Shown: positions 49,058 through 58,427, numbered from the stretch's first letter. The stretch is DNA of 59,169 nucleotides from UBA1081 sp964454355 (GCA_964454355.1 CAYVTA010000004.1:1-59169), one strand, 5' to 3'. Numbers and translations: made by a program. Notes: generated from the letters alone by a model not told the origin.

Positions 49058-50785
49058 TTAACCTAATCTGACGGAAAGATTCCGTCCGGTAATATTTTTG
49101 ACTGCTTCTTCTACTTTAATTTGACACATTGGATATATCATCGGAAGAACAGCTTTATAGTTTGTAACAGTGATTGTGTTGCCGTTTAGTGTCGCATTTG
49201 TGCCCAATAAGTGGCCTGTAATTGGGGGACAAATCCTTTCTGCTTCGATCACACAGTTTGTCCACATCTTTAAACTGAATTCAGAATCAGACGACAGTGT
49301 GTTTTTTTCTGTCTGGGGTTCCGGATCAAAAACCGGTACAGAGTCAATCGGCTCCGGATCAAACATAAGTGCGGAATCAGCGGGTTCAGAATCAAACATA
49401 GGCTGATAATTGACAATCTGAGATTCATCAAAAATCGGTGCATCATCAAAAACAGGCTGTTCGTCAAAAATAGGCTCCTGCGTGGGGATGTAATCAAATG
49501 GTGGTTCATCATCATATTCTGCTGAATCATCCTCAAATACAAGAGAACTTAATATATCTTCTTTGCTTTGTTCTTTTTCTTTCGGCTCAATAACAGTTTT
49601 AATTTCCGGCTGTGGCATTATTACTGTTTTTCCTGCTAATAACTCTGCAACCTGTTTTTCAAGTTTTGCTATTCTTGCATACAGGGATGATATATCATTC
49701 GACACTTCAGGCGAACAAATTTTAATTATTGCCATTTCAGTTTCAATTCGTCTGTTTTGTGTTACTTTTATAGATGCTATTGCCTGAGACAATATATTCA
49801 TTATTGAAAGTATTTCTTCTACACTGAATTTTTCAGAAAGCTTTCGTAGTTCTTCAAGCTCTTCATTCGTTGAAACAAGAATTTCTTCCGGCTTTTTTAC
49901 GGATTTAATTATAAGAATACTTCTGAAATGGTTTGTTAGTTCTGTGCAAAGTCTTTCTGTATCACAAGAAGAATTATGAAGCTCATCTACAACAGCCAAA
50001 GCTTTTGAAGTATCTTTTTTTATAAATGCATCAGATAATTCAAACAAGTGTGATTTACTCATGATTCCTGCTGCATCGGAAACCACATTAACATCGACTT
50101 TTTCAGAAATACTTAAGCATCTGTCAAAAATAGAAAGTGCATCACGCATACCGCCGTCAGCTATTCTCGAAATAAGCACAGCGGCATCATCATCAAGGAT
50201 GACATTTTCATTTTCAGCAACATATTTCAGTCGACCTACAATTGCATCAACTGATATACGCCTGAAATCAAAACGCTGACACCTTGATAGTATTGTAGCA
50301 GGGAGTTTTTGAACCTCTGTAGTTGCAAGAATGAAAACGATATGCTCCGGCGGTTCTTCAAGAGTTTTAAGAAGGGCATTGAATGCTTCAATTGTGAGCA
50401 TATGAACCTCATCTATTATGTAAACTCGATATTTTGCCTGAGCAGGAGTAAAAGCTGATTCTTCACGCAAAGCTCTGATATCATCAATGCCTCTGTTACT
50501 TGCTGCGTCAATTTCAACTACATCAAGAACAGAACCATTATCGATACCTTTACAGATATCGCATTCACAGCAAGGATTTCCGTTAACGGGATGAAGACAG
50601 TTTATCGCTTTAGAAAGGATTTTTGCACACGAAGTTTTGCCCGTACCTCTTGACCCTGTAAAAAGGTAGGCATGGGCAAGTCTTGACTCTCTGACTTCAT
50701 TAGTTAATGTTTCAGTAATATGCGGCTGACCTGCAACATCATTAAATGTTTGCGGACGCCATTTTCTATATAATACTCTATACAA
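49058..50785 (-). CDS. dnaX: DNA polymerase III gamma/tau subunit
   Basis: A 575-residue clamp-loader ATPase. Walker A GSRGTGKTSCAKIL, the zinc cysteines (NPCCECDICKGI), Walker B VYIIDEVHML and sensor I ATTEVQKLPATILSRCQRF are in order, followed by an acidic, Pro/Asp/Phe-rich linker (about 440-520) and a short tau-like end. I place the start at TTG 50785 (reading YRVLYRKWRPQTF, the family beginning), with AGGGG about 10 bases upstream. The longer frame to 50899 would run through the SRP RNA gene and is not protein. Confidence 0.95.
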   Translation of the reverse strand: MYRVLYRKWRPQTFNDVAGQPHITETLTNEVRESRLAHAYLFTGSRGTGKTSCAKILSKAINCLHPVNGNPCCECDICKGIDNGSVLDVVEIDAASNRGIDDIRALREESAFTPAQAKYRVYIIDEVHMLTIEAFNALLKTLEEPPEHIVFILATTEVQKLPATILSRCQRFDFRRISVDAIVGRLKYVAENENVILDDDAAVLISRIADGGMRDALSIFDRCLSISEKVDVNVVSDAAGIMSKSHLFELSDAFIKKDTSKALAVVDELHNSSCDTERLCTELTNHFRSILIIKSVKKPEEILVSTNEELEELRKLSEKFSVEEILSIMNILSQAIASIKVTQNRRIETEMAIIKICSPEVSNDISSLYARIAKLEKQVAELLAGKTVIMPQPEIKTVIEPKEKEQSKEDILSSLVFEDDSAEYDDEPPFDYIPTQEPIFDEQPVFDDAPIFDESQIVNYQPMFDSEPADSALMFDPEPIDSVPVFDPEPQTEKNTLSSDSEFSLKMWTNCVIEAERICPPITGHLLGTNATLNGNTITVTNYKAVLPMIYPMCQIKVEEAVKNITGRNLSVRLG

Positions 50786-50811
50786 TATTATAACCCCTGA
50801 AATTAATAAAA

Positions 50812-50957
50812 AAGGAGTCCAACCTCGGTCACACGGCGAGCAGGCGAACTGTATCGCACGGGCATACCGCTTAATGCTGCTCGGTTCCCCGCCTGACATG
50901 GTTCACAGCGCTCCGTCGCACAGGACCAACGCGCCGCATGACAGAAATTGGACTCTC
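50812..50957 (-). ncRNA. ffs: Signal recognition particle RNA (4.5S-type, short form)
   Basis: On the minus strand the conserved SRP apical loop is readable as TGTCAGGCGGGGAACCGAGC followed by AGCATTAAG, with the GGAA tetraloop-like element and the asymmetric AGCAGC bulge. The ends pair (GAGTCCAA with TTGGACTC) to close a long hairpin of about 145 bases, and the closing stem is followed by CC and six U, so it is its own terminator. There is little room for an Alu domain, so this is the short type. Location directly before dnaX is the conserved Firmicute arrangement. The RNA encloses 50813-50957; end points are approximate. Confidence 0.88.
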
Positions 50958-50970
50958 AATTCTGAATGTT

Positions 50971-50999
50971 ATTATAATATATTTCATTGATAAAAGCAA
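50971..50999 (-). promoter_or_regulatory. ffs promoter
   Basis: Minus-strand TTGCTT (50994-50999) and TATAAT (50971-50976) are separated by 17 bases. The predicted start near 50964 is a few bases before the closing stem of the SRP RNA. Confidence 0.7.
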
Positions 51000-51060
51000 T
51001 AGGAAAATCAAAATTATTGCAAATTTTTTTATGTACCCCCCTTTATAGGGGGCAGGAAGG

Positions 51061-51189
51061 TTAGTTTTTAGCTTGATTTTCTTTTTTATTTTCGATGTTT
51101 TCTTGTTGAATGCTGTTTTCAAAATTATTTTGGTTAGCTTTCTTATCTTTAGTTTTCTTCTTTTTTGCATTGTCTTTGTTTTTAGCCAT
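51061..51189 (-). CDS. Small Lys/Asn-rich basic protein (42 residues)
   Basis: The ATG at 51189 has GAGGTGAT seven bases upstream and the frame gives 42 residues beginning MAKNKDNAKKKKTKDKK and ending KKENQAKN. About one third are Lys and one fifth Asn, and there is no hydrophobic segment. Such tiny charged proteins in spore formers are sometimes small acid-soluble spore or coat-associated proteins, but I do not recognise this one. Its own promoter was not identified. The rest of the 51000-51340 gap holds a short G/C hairpin (51036-51052) and the transporter promoter. Confidence 0.55.
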   Translation of the reverse strand: MAKNKDNAKKKKTKDKKANQNNFENSIQQENIENKKENQAKN

Positions 51190-51277
51190 AAAGATCACCT
51201 CAAAAAATGTATTGCAATTTTAGTATTTTCAAATTTAAAAATTTTAAACAAAACTTGACATTTTTTTGTTTTTGGTG

Positions 51278-51306
51278 TTGTAATTTTTTGAGCACTGTGT
51301 TAAAAT
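51278..51306 (+). promoter_or_regulatory. Promoter candidate of the GPH transporter gene
   Basis: TTGTAA (51278-51283) and TAAAAT (51301-51306) are separated by 17 bases. A TTGACA at 51255-51260 lies 17 bases before the TTGTAA, so an alternative promoter using it is possible but would have a poor -10. Confidence 0.4.
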
Positions 51307-51340
51307 CAATTATGAATTATGCATTAGAAAAGGTGATTTT

Positions 51341-52858
51341 ATGAAACTCAATGAAATTCCGTTGCTTCATAAGCTTTACGGAACAACTCCCGGAGAAGGT
51401 GTACAACCAAAGGAAGCACTCGCTTATGGTGTCGCCGGATTTGGACAGAATTTCATTTGTACCATTATCGGCTCATATCTTACCGTATTTATGACTGATG
51501 CACTTCTTTTTGGTTCAAATGATTTTATGCTCGGCACTGTTTCCGGTACAATGGCTGTTGCATTCCTCATGCTTGCAGTTCGTGTATTTGACGCATTAAA
51601 TGACCCTATAATGGGATCTATTGTTGACAGAACACGTACAAAATATGGCAAGTGTCGCCCATATCTCAAATGGATGGCCATCCCTATCGGTATAATGACT
51701 CTTCTTTGCTTTTTACCTGTATATCAGGCAAAAAGTGTAGGTGCATTTGTTGGTATTGCTTGTGTATATCTTGTATGGTCAGTTGTTTACACTATTGTCG
51801 ATGTTCCTTATTGGGGACTTTCAACTTGTCTGACAAACAATACTGAAACAAGAGGTAACATTCTTACTATAACAAGACTTCTTTGTACGCTCGGTGCAGG
51901 TATCGTAACAGTATTTGTTCCGATTATCACATCCGCTGTTACCGCTAAATATAAAACAGAGGCAGGCACTGTTGACCCTGTATACATCATGGATAATGCA
52001 AACGCACTTAAATGGACATATTTTATTTGTGCTCTTGTGCTTGTTCTTGTTGCTATGCCAATGTTCTTTGTTGGATTTAAACATACTAACGAGCGTTTTA
52101 CTGCAACAACTGAAGCTCCGTCACTTATTCATAATTTAGGACTTCTTTTCAAAAATAAGCAGCTTCTCCTTGTTGTTATTTCCGGTGTTCTCGGCGGTGC
52201 AAGAACCGTTTATACATATACAGGCGGTCTTTATTTTGCTAAGTATGTTCTTAACAATGAAGGGGTATACAGCCTTATTACTCTTCTCGTTGTTCCCGGC
52301 GGTCTTGTTGCTTCAATTCTTGTTCCTTGGATGAGTAAGAAGTTTACAAAAAAATGGGCTTACATCGCAGTTCATTTGATGGGCGGCGTAGTAATGTTTG
52401 CTATGTACTTCATCGGATATAACGCTCCATGGAAGCTTGTTATTTGTGCAATCGGACTTGTTCTTCTTGGTATTCCTCAGGGCGTAAACAATATCATCAC
52501 ATACGCTATGATTGGTGATACGGTTGACTACCTTGAATGGAAAACCGGTGAAAGAGGCGAAGGTATTTGCTTTGCGATGCAGACTCTTATCAACAAAATT
52601 GGTATGGCAGTCGGTGCATTCGTAGGTGTTCTTGCATATTACATGGCAGGTATCAATCCTGATGCAGCAAACGGTATTTACATTACTGATGACGGCAAGA
52701 CTCTTCTCTGGAACATGCTTGTTCTTTCAGGTGCTTTGAGCATGGTTCTTACTTGTGTTCCCATGTTCTTCTACAATATTACCGAAAAGAAGCAGAAGAA
52801 GATGGTTGAGGAAATTGAACAGAGAAAGCTTGCTGCAGGCGAGTCTGTTAATAAATAA
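51341..52858 (+). CDS. Glycoside-pentoside-hexuronide (GPH) family cation symporter
   Basis: A 505-residue membrane transporter of the MelB-like GPH family with about twelve hydrophobic segments. The N-terminal EALAYGVAGFGQNFICTIIG and the family loop DALNDPIMGSIVDRTRTKYG, which includes the Asp residues of the cation site, are clear, and PYWGLSTCLT and MIGDTVDYLEWKTGERGEG match the second half. It moves a sugar or glycoside with Na+ or H+. AAAAGGTGA precedes the ATG. It is a single-gene unit; a substrate match to the GH3, GH38 or sugar kinase genes nearby is possible but unproven. Confidence 0.93.
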   Translation: MKLNEIPLLHKLYGTTPGEGVQPKEALAYGVAGFGQNFICTIIGSYLTVFMTDALLFGSNDFMLGTVSGTMAVAFLMLAVRVFDALNDPIMGSIVDRTRTKYGKCRPYLKWMAIPIGIMTLLCFLPVYQAKSVGAFVGIACVYLVWSVVYTIVDVPYWGLSTCLTNNTETRGNILTITRLLCTLGAGIVTVFVPIITSAVTAKYKTEAGTVDPVYIMDNANALKWTYFICALVLVLVAMPMFFVGFKHTNERFTATTEAPSLIHNLGLLFKNKQLLLVVISGVLGGARTVYTYTGGLYFAKYVLNNEGVYSLITLLVVPGGLVASILVPWMSKKFTKKWAYIAVHLMGGVVMFAMYFIGYNAPWKLVICAIGLVLLGIPQGVNNIITYAMIGDTVDYLEWKTGERGEGICFAMQTLINKIGMAVGAFVGVLAYYMAGINPDAANGIYITDDGKTLLWNMLVLSGALSMVLTCVPMFFYNITEKKQKKMVEEIEQRKLAAGESVNK

Positions 52859-52874
52859 AATGTGACATAATTTC

Positions 52875-52901
52875 AGCCGATACTAAAGTATCGGCTTTTT
52901 T
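52875..52901 (+). terminator. Terminator of the GPH transporter gene
   Basis: AGCCGATAC pairs perfectly with GTATCGGCT around TAAA and is followed by six T. It lies 16 bases past the stop and just before the convergent dusB end. Confidence 0.9.
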
Positions 52902-53865
52902 ATTCATTATCTTTAACTATCTGAAATGCAATTTTTGCTAAATCTTCAACACATTCAACTGAAGATATTTTTCTTCTGTATTCAGCTGCACCTCTGAGGC
53001 ATTTGGTATACCACAGTGCGTGTTTTCTTGCTTCTCTTATCCCCACTCTTTCTCCTCTTTCAGCACATAAATTTTCTATATGCTTCAGCATAAAAAGCAT
53101 TCGTTGTGAGACGGGAGGGTCTGGAACAATATTACCTGTTTTCAGATAAGCTGAAATCTGCTGAAAAATCCAAGGACAACCTAAAGCACCTCGGCCTACC
53201 ATTATTAAATCACAATTTGTAGATTCATACATTTTAGCTGCGGAAAAAATATCAACAACGTCACCATTCCCGATTACCGGTATTGAGACGGCTTCTTTAA
53301 CACGGCGAATAATGTCAACATTTACGCTTGGTGCATACATTTGCTCTTTTGTTCTGCCGTGTACTGTTATAGCTGCGGCACCGTTTTCTTGTGCAATTTT
53401 TGCCATTTCAATAGCATTTATATGTTCTGAATCCCAGCCGCTTCTGATTTTTACCGTGACGGGAACATTTACCTCTGAAGCAACCTCTTTAATAATTTTA
53501 CCTGCAAGCTCAGGAGTACGCATCAGTGCACTGCCTGCACCGCCTTTGACTATTTTTGGTGCAGGACACCCCATATTTATGTCGATAATATCCGGCTTCA
53601 TTTCAAGTGCAGCTAATGCTGCTTGAGCCATTGTTTTCGGATCGGTTCCGAATATCTGTACAGCAGAGGGATGTTCTGTCTCGGAAATTGACATCAAGTC
53701 TCCTGATTTTCTGTCACCCATTGTTACACCTTTTGCACTTACCATTTCACTTACAGTATATGCAGCACCAAAACTTTTACATAGCTCTCGGAATGTTTTG
53801 TCCGCAACCCCTGCCATGGGAGCAAGTGCGGCCGTTTTTTCTATTTCGATATTTCCAATTTTCAT
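52900..53865 (-). CDS. dusB: tRNA-dihydrouridine synthase
   Basis: A 321-residue FMN enzyme that reduces uridine to dihydrouridine in tRNA. The barrel start LAPMAGVADKTFRELC, the catalytic-cysteine segment NMGCPAPKIVKGGAGSALMR, KIRSGWD, TVHGRTKEQMY and GRGALGCPWIF are all intact. AAGGATTCACAAA precedes the ATG. The gene is divergent from polA with a 130-base gap. Confidence 0.95.
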   Translation of the reverse strand: MKIGNIEIEKTAALAPMAGVADKTFRELCKSFGAAYTVSEMVSAKGVTMGDRKSGDLMSISETEHPSAVQIFGTDPKTMAQAALAALEMKPDIIDINMGCPAPKIVKGGAGSALMRTPELAGKIIKEVASEVNVPVTVKIRSGWDSEHINAIEMAKIAQENGAAAITVHGRTKEQMYAPSVNVDIIRRVKEAVSIPVIGNGDVVDIFSAAKMYESTNCDLIMVGRGALGCPWIFQQISAYLKTGNIVPDPPVSQRMLFMLKHIENLCAERGERVGIREARKHALWYTKCLRGAAEYRRKISSVECVEDLAKIAFQIVKDNE

Positions 53866-53943
53866 TTTGTGAATCCTTACATTTTACTTTTGAAATATTT
53901 TAGCATATTTTTTTGTATTTTGCATTACTTTTTCCGAAAAATA

Positions 53944-53952
53944 TGTTATAAT
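53944..53952 (+). promoter_or_regulatory. Extended -10 promoter of polA
   Basis: TG-T-TATAAT (53944-53952) is an extended -10 element 46 bases upstream of the polA ATG. No good -35 lies at the right distance. Confidence 0.45.
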
Positions 53953-53997
53953 ATTTTAAATAGACTTATTGTTGTGCTTCTGAAAGGTAGATTATTC

Positions 53998-56547
53998 ATG
54001 AAATTGCTTGTACTTGACGGTAACAGTATTATTAACAGGGCTTTTTACGGCATAAAATTGCTTTCTACAAAGGACGGAAAATTTACTAATGGTATTTATG
54101 GTTTTATAAATATACTTTTTTCTCTCAGAGAAAATTACAAACCTGATGCTGTTGCTATTGCTTTTGACGTAAAAGCACCAACTTTTCGTCATAAATTGTA
54201 TGAGGAATATAAGGGCAACAGAAAAGGCATGCCTGAAGAGCTGGCTGAGCAGATGCCCGTTTTGAAGAAATTGCTAAAAGCATTAGGCTATAAGCTTATT
54301 GAATGTGAGGGTTGGGAAGCAGATGATATAATCGGCACACTTGCAAAAAATTGCAAGGATTCCGATTTTTGTTACATTGCAACAGGTGACAGAGATTCAC
54401 TGCAGCTTGTTGATGAAAAAGTTAATGTTCTTTTAGCTGCCCCCAAAGCTGGTAAGACAGAGACTGTTGTTTATGATTTTGGCAAAATAGTTGATGATAA
54501 AGGTGTTGAGCCTAAAAAACTTATAGAAGTGAAAGCATTAATGGGCGATTCATCTGACAATATCCCCGGTGTTATGGGAATAGGTGAAAAAACTGCTACA
54601 GATCTTATTAAGAATTTTGAATCGATAGATCATATTTATGAAAATATAGATATAATCAATGTAACCAATAGTGTAAGAAACAAGCTTATAAGTGGAAAAG
54701 ACATGGCATTTCTGAGCAGAACTCTCGGCACTATAAGAACTGATGCACCTGTTTCAACTCAATACAGTGAATATATTCCGGGCAAAATAAATGAGCAGGA
54801 AGCAAAATCTATCCTCACAGAACTTGAAATGGTTAAGTTTATCGAAAAGCTTGGATTAAAAGATGTTGTTCTGACTAATTCGACGTGCTCATCTGTCAAA
54901 TTCAATATAATTAACAGAAAGCTTGAAGAAATCATTACAGAGGTTTTAAATTCAAAGGAGCTATATTTTGTATGCAATTCTGATTTTACAAAAGCTTTTG
55001 TAAGCATTGATAACAGCGTAACTGAAGTAGATTTTTCTGATGTTATTCAGTTCCTTTCAGATAAAAGTATAAAAAAATACACATTTGACACTAAATCACT
55101 TCATGCAAATGCAATAAAAAACGGCTATAATGTTGAAAATATTGGATTTGATATTCTTCTTGCCGGTTATTTGCTTAATCCTAATTCGTCTGATTACAGT
55201 ATAAATGCTCTTGCTGACAGTTATCGTGTCTCTGTTGATATTGACACCGAAAATCCTGACATAAGAGCTTGTGCTACACTTAGAGAGCTCACAAAAAAAC
55301 TGAATGAGAATATAGAAGCAAACAACGAAGCTCAGCTACTCCATGAAGTTGAAATTCCTCTTGCTAAAGTGCTTTCAGCTATGGAAAATTACGGGTTTAA
55401 AGTAGATTTCCAAGGGATTTATGAATATGGTTCAATGCTTGATAAAAAAATTACCGAATTGGTTGAGACTGTTTATTCATACGCAGACGGTGAGTTTAAT
55501 ATTAATTCACCCAAACAATTAGGCGTTGTTTTATTTGAAAAACTGAAATTACCTGTAAAGAAAAAAACAAAAACGGGTTATTCTACAAATGCTGATGTTC
55601 TTGAGAGTCTTTATAATGAGCATCCGATTATACCTGCGATTCTTGAATACAGAACCGTTCAAAAGCTCAAATCAACCTATTGTGACGGTTTGCTGAAAGT
55701 CGTATCTTCTGATGGACGAATACATTCCACTTTCCAGCAGACAGAAACCAGAACAGGAAGACTGTCATCAACAGAACCAAATCTTCAGAACATTCCGGTC
55801 AGAAGTGAGCTTGGCAGGGAACTTAGAAGATTTTTCATCAGCGAACAAGGAAAAGTTCTTATAGATGCTGACTATTCGCAGATAGAGCTTAGAGTCCTTG
55901 CTGCAATATCAGAAGATAAAAATATGATTGATGCTTTTAATAACGGTGATGACATTCATTCAATAACCGCCTCACAGGTATTTAATATGCCTATGGAAAT
56001 GGTTACTTCTGTTATGAGAAGCAGAGCAAAGGCTGTAAATTTCGGTATAGTATATGGTATAGGTGCTTTTTCGTTGAGTAAAGATATCGGTGTTTCTGTT
56101 TATGAGGCAAAAAATTATATAAAAAATTACCTTTCTCATTATTCGGGTGTTGAAAAATATATGGAATCTATTGTTGAAAAGGCTAAAGAGGATGGATATG
56201 TGACCACACTTTTTAATCGCAGACGTTATCTTCCTGAAATTAATGCCTCTAATGCAATTCAACGTTCTTTTGGTGAGAGAGTAGCAAGAAATATGCCAAT
56301 TCAGGGAACTGCGGCAGATATTATAAAAATTGCTATGGTTAAGGTTTTTGATAGACTTAACAGTGAAAATATGCAGTCAAAACTTATTATGCAGGTTCAT
56401 GATGAATTGATTATTGAAGCACCGGAGGATGAAGCTGAAAAGGCAATGGCAATTTTAAAAGAAGAAATGGAAAATGCCGTCAACTTAAGTGTTAAGATGT
56501 CTGTTGATGCACATATTGGAAAAACATGGTACGATGCAAAGGGCTGA
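53998..56547 (+). CDS. polA: DNA polymerase I
   Basis: An 849-residue repair polymerase. The 5'-3' exonuclease domain (1-290) begins LLVLDGNSIINRAFYG with the acidic cluster around EADDIIGTLA and MGDSSDNIPGV. The 3'-5' exonuclease-like region (about 315-470) has lost the Asp-x-Glu of the proofreading site, so proofreading is probably absent, as in many Firmicute PolA. Polymerase motifs are DADYSQIELRVLA (A), RSRAKAVNFGIVYG (B) and MQVHDELI (C). The ATG at 53998 has AAAGG upstream; the frame to 53869 is upstream AT-rich DNA. Confidence 0.96.
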   Translation: MKLLVLDGNSIINRAFYGIKLLSTKDGKFTNGIYGFINILFSLRENYKPDAVAIAFDVKAPTFRHKLYEEYKGNRKGMPEELAEQMPVLKKLLKALGYKLIECEGWEADDIIGTLAKNCKDSDFCYIATGDRDSLQLVDEKVNVLLAAPKAGKTETVVYDFGKIVDDKGVEPKKLIEVKALMGDSSDNIPGVMGIGEKTATDLIKNFESIDHIYENIDIINVTNSVRNKLISGKDMAFLSRTLGTIRTDAPVSTQYSEYIPGKINEQEAKSILTELEMVKFIEKLGLKDVVLTNSTCSSVKFNIINRKLEEIITEVLNSKELYFVCNSDFTKAFVSIDNSVTEVDFSDVIQFLSDKSIKKYTFDTKSLHANAIKNGYNVENIGFDILLAGYLLNPNSSDYSINALADSYRVSVDIDTENPDIRACATLRELTKKLNENIEANNEAQLLHEVEIPLAKVLSAMENYGFKVDFQGIYEYGSMLDKKITELVETVYSYADGEFNINSPKQLGVVLFEKLKLPVKKKTKTGYSTNADVLESLYNEHPIIPAILEYRTVQKLKSTYCDGLLKVVSSDGRIHSTFQQTETRTGRLSSTEPNLQNIPVRSELGRELRRFFISEQGKVLIDADYSQIELRVLAAISEDKNMIDAFNNGDDIHSITASQVFNMPMEMVTSVMRSRAKAVNFGIVYGIGAFSLSKDIGVSVYEAKNYIKNYLSHYSGVEKYMESIVEKAKEDGYVTTLFNRRRYLPEINASNAIQRSFGERVARNMPIQGTAADIIKIAMVKVFDRLNSENMQSKLIMQVHDELIIEAPEDEAEKAMAILKEEMENAVNLSVKMSVDAHIGKTWYDAKG

Positions 56548-56551
56548 TAAA

Positions 56552-57430
56552 ATGAATATTATTTTTACCTGCACAGGGAACACCTGCAGAAGCCCTATTG
56601 CTGAGGGATTATTCAAAAAAAAGACAAAGAAGTTTTTTGATAATATCATAGTTTCAAGCTGCGGTCTCAGTACGATGCCCGGAGATACTGCGAGTGAAAA
56701 CGCAATAAAAGTGATGAGCGAACGAGGTGTCGATCTTACCTTGCATCGTTCACGTCAAATTAATCACTTTATAATTGATGAAGCTGATTATATAATTTGT
56801 CTTGCTCAATCACATTATAACGCCCTTTATCCGATTGTAGGTTCAAAAGCCGTTCTTTTAGGCAAAGGTATCCCTGATCCTTATATGGGTGATGAGAATG
56901 TTTACAGAGCATGTGCTGACAGTATTGAACAAGAAATTGATAATCTGCTCGCATCTGATTTATTTGCAGAAATAACAGAAATGACGGAAGATGATATTTT
57001 ATTTGTGTCTGAAATAGAGAATGCAAATTTTTCCGAACCATGGAGCATCGATGCATTTTTATCTCAAATTAAAAAAGATTATTCTGTTTGCTATGTCGTA
57101 AAATATTTGAGTAAGGTTATAGGCTATATTTGCTGTGATGATATTTTAAATGAAGTTTATATAGGAACTGTAGCTGTTGATATAAACTTTAGAAGAAGGA
57201 ATGTAGGATTACTTTTGATAAATAAAATAATCGATTATTGTAAAAATCATAATGCTCAGCTCCTTACTCTTGAAGTTCGTGAATCAAACACTCCTGCTAT
57301 TAATCTTTATCTGAAATCAGGGTTTGAGATTTTGGGAAAGCGAAAAAGTTTTTACTCAAAGCCTGTCGAAGATGCATTGATTATGACAAAATATTTTAAT
57401 GGTGATGAAAATGAAAATTTTAGCAATTGA
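56552..57430 (+). CDS. Fusion of low-molecular-weight protein arginine phosphatase and RimI-type acetyltransferase
   Basis: A 292-residue two-domain protein. Residues 1-140 are a low-molecular-weight phosphatase with the P-loop CTGNTCRSP (C7, R13) and the acid loop PDPYMGDENVY; Thr at position 11 is the residue that makes YwlE an arginine phosphatase rather than a tyrosine phosphatase. Residues 150-285 are a GNAT acetyltransferase of the RimI family (NFSEPWSIDAFLSQI, VAVDINFRRRNVGLLLINK, LEVRESNTPAINLYLKSGFE), which acetylates the N-terminal Ala of ribosomal protein S18. Start at 56552 has AAAGGG upstream. It overlaps tsaD, the usual neighbour of rimI. Confidence 0.88.
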   Translation: MNIIFTCTGNTCRSPIAEGLFKKKTKKFFDNIIVSSCGLSTMPGDTASENAIKVMSERGVDLTLHRSRQINHFIIDEADYIICLAQSHYNALYPIVGSKAVLLGKGIPDPYMGDENVYRACADSIEQEIDNLLASDLFAEITEMTEDDILFVSEIENANFSEPWSIDAFLSQIKKDYSVCYVVKYLSKVIGYICCDDILNEVYIGTVAVDINFRRRNVGLLLINKIIDYCKNHNAQLLTLEVRESNTPAINLYLKSGFEILGKRKSFYSKPVEDALIMTKYFNGDENENFSN

Positions 57431-58427
57431 ATCCTCCTGTGATGAGACAGCCGCAGCCGTTGTGGAAAACGGTAGGTCTGTACTTTCAAACGTTATATCA
57501 TCTCAGGTTGAAGAACATAAAATATACGGCGGAGTTGTGCCTGAAATTGCCTCCAGACGCCATGCAGAAAATATTTCAGATGTTGTCGAAAAAGCTCTTG
57601 CAGATGCAAATTGTACTTATGATGATATAGATGCAATCGGTGTAACTTATGCACCGGGTCTTATCGGTGCTTTACTGGTCGGTGTGAATTTTGCAAAGGG
57701 ATTATCTTTTTCTACAGGCAAACCTCTGATTCCTGTTCATCATCTTCGTTCACATATTGCAGCAAACTACATTTCAAATCAATCTCTTGAGCCGCCATTT
57801 TTGGCTTTGGTTGTGTCAGGAGGACACAGTCATATCATAAATGTTAAAAGCTATACAAGTTTTGAAGTTATAGGAAGAACTCGTGATGATGCAGCAGGGG
57901 AGTGTCTCGATAAAGCTGCAAGGTCAATGGGGATACCGTATCCGGGCGGTGCAAATCTTGATAAAATTGCAAAAAACGGAAATGCAGATGCTTATAGATT
58001 CCCATATCCGAGAGTTGACGGAGCACCGCTTGATTTCAGCTTCTCAGGGCTAAAAACATCTGTTATTAATATCATACATAACGCACAACAAAAAGGAGAC
58101 ACTATAAATATTGAAGATCTCGGTGCTTCATACATCAAACAGGTTGTAAAGTGTCTTACCGATAATACAATGAAAGCTTCTGAATTGACTGGACTCAAAA
58201 AAATCGTTGTTGCAGGCGGTGTAAGTGCAAATTCTGTTTTAAGGCGTGAACTAACCATTCTTTGTAAAAAAAACAATCTCGAACTATATATGCCTGAATT
58301 ATCATTGTGCGGGGATAATGCCGCTATGGTTGGCTCGCAAGCATATTATGAATATCTTGACGGTCATGTTGCAAAGGAAAATCTTAATGCAATCGCATCA
58401 TTGGGTATTGACAAAATCGGTTTTTAA
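57411..58427 (+). CDS. tsaD: tRNA N6-threonylcarbamoyladenosine synthase subunit TsaD
   Basis: A 338-residue ASKHA-fold enzyme that transfers threonylcarbamoyl to A37 of ANN-reading tRNAs. It starts ILAIESSCDETAAAVVE, with the metal pair H111 and H115 in PVHHLRSHIAA, VSGGHSHI, DDAAGECLDKAAR, DFSFSGLKT and VVAGGVSANSVLRR. The ATG at 57411 has GGTGA upstream; 57399 and 57405 are alternatives. It overlaps the phosphatase-RimI gene. A TsaB or TsaE gene is not in this window. Confidence 0.96.
   Translation: MKILAIESSCDETAAAVVENGRSVLSNVISSQVEEHKIYGGVVPEIASRRHAENISDVVEKALADANCTYDDIDAIGVTYAPGLIGALLVGVNFAKGLSFSTGKPLIPVHHLRSHIAANYISNQSLEPPFLALVVSGGHSHIINVKSYTSFEVIGRTRDDAAGECLDKAARSMGIPYPGGANLDKIAKNGNADAYRFPYPRVDGAPLDFSFSGLKTSVINIIHNAQQKGDTINIEDLGASYIKQVVKCLTDNTMKASELTGLKKIVVAGGVSANSVLRRELTILCKKNNLELYMPELSLCGDNAAMVGSQAYYEYLDGHVAKENLNAIASLGIDKIGF

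Noticed and set aside
51036..51052. CCCCCC-TTTATA-GGGGG hairpin as an intrinsic terminator of the 42-residue gene
   Set aside because: The stem is short and no U-run follows it directly on the minus strand.
50871..51170. A 99-codon frame on the minus strand across the ffs promoter
   Set aside because: It reads a shifted frame of the 42-residue protein, runs through the ffs promoter and into the SRP RNA, and has no ribosome binding site.
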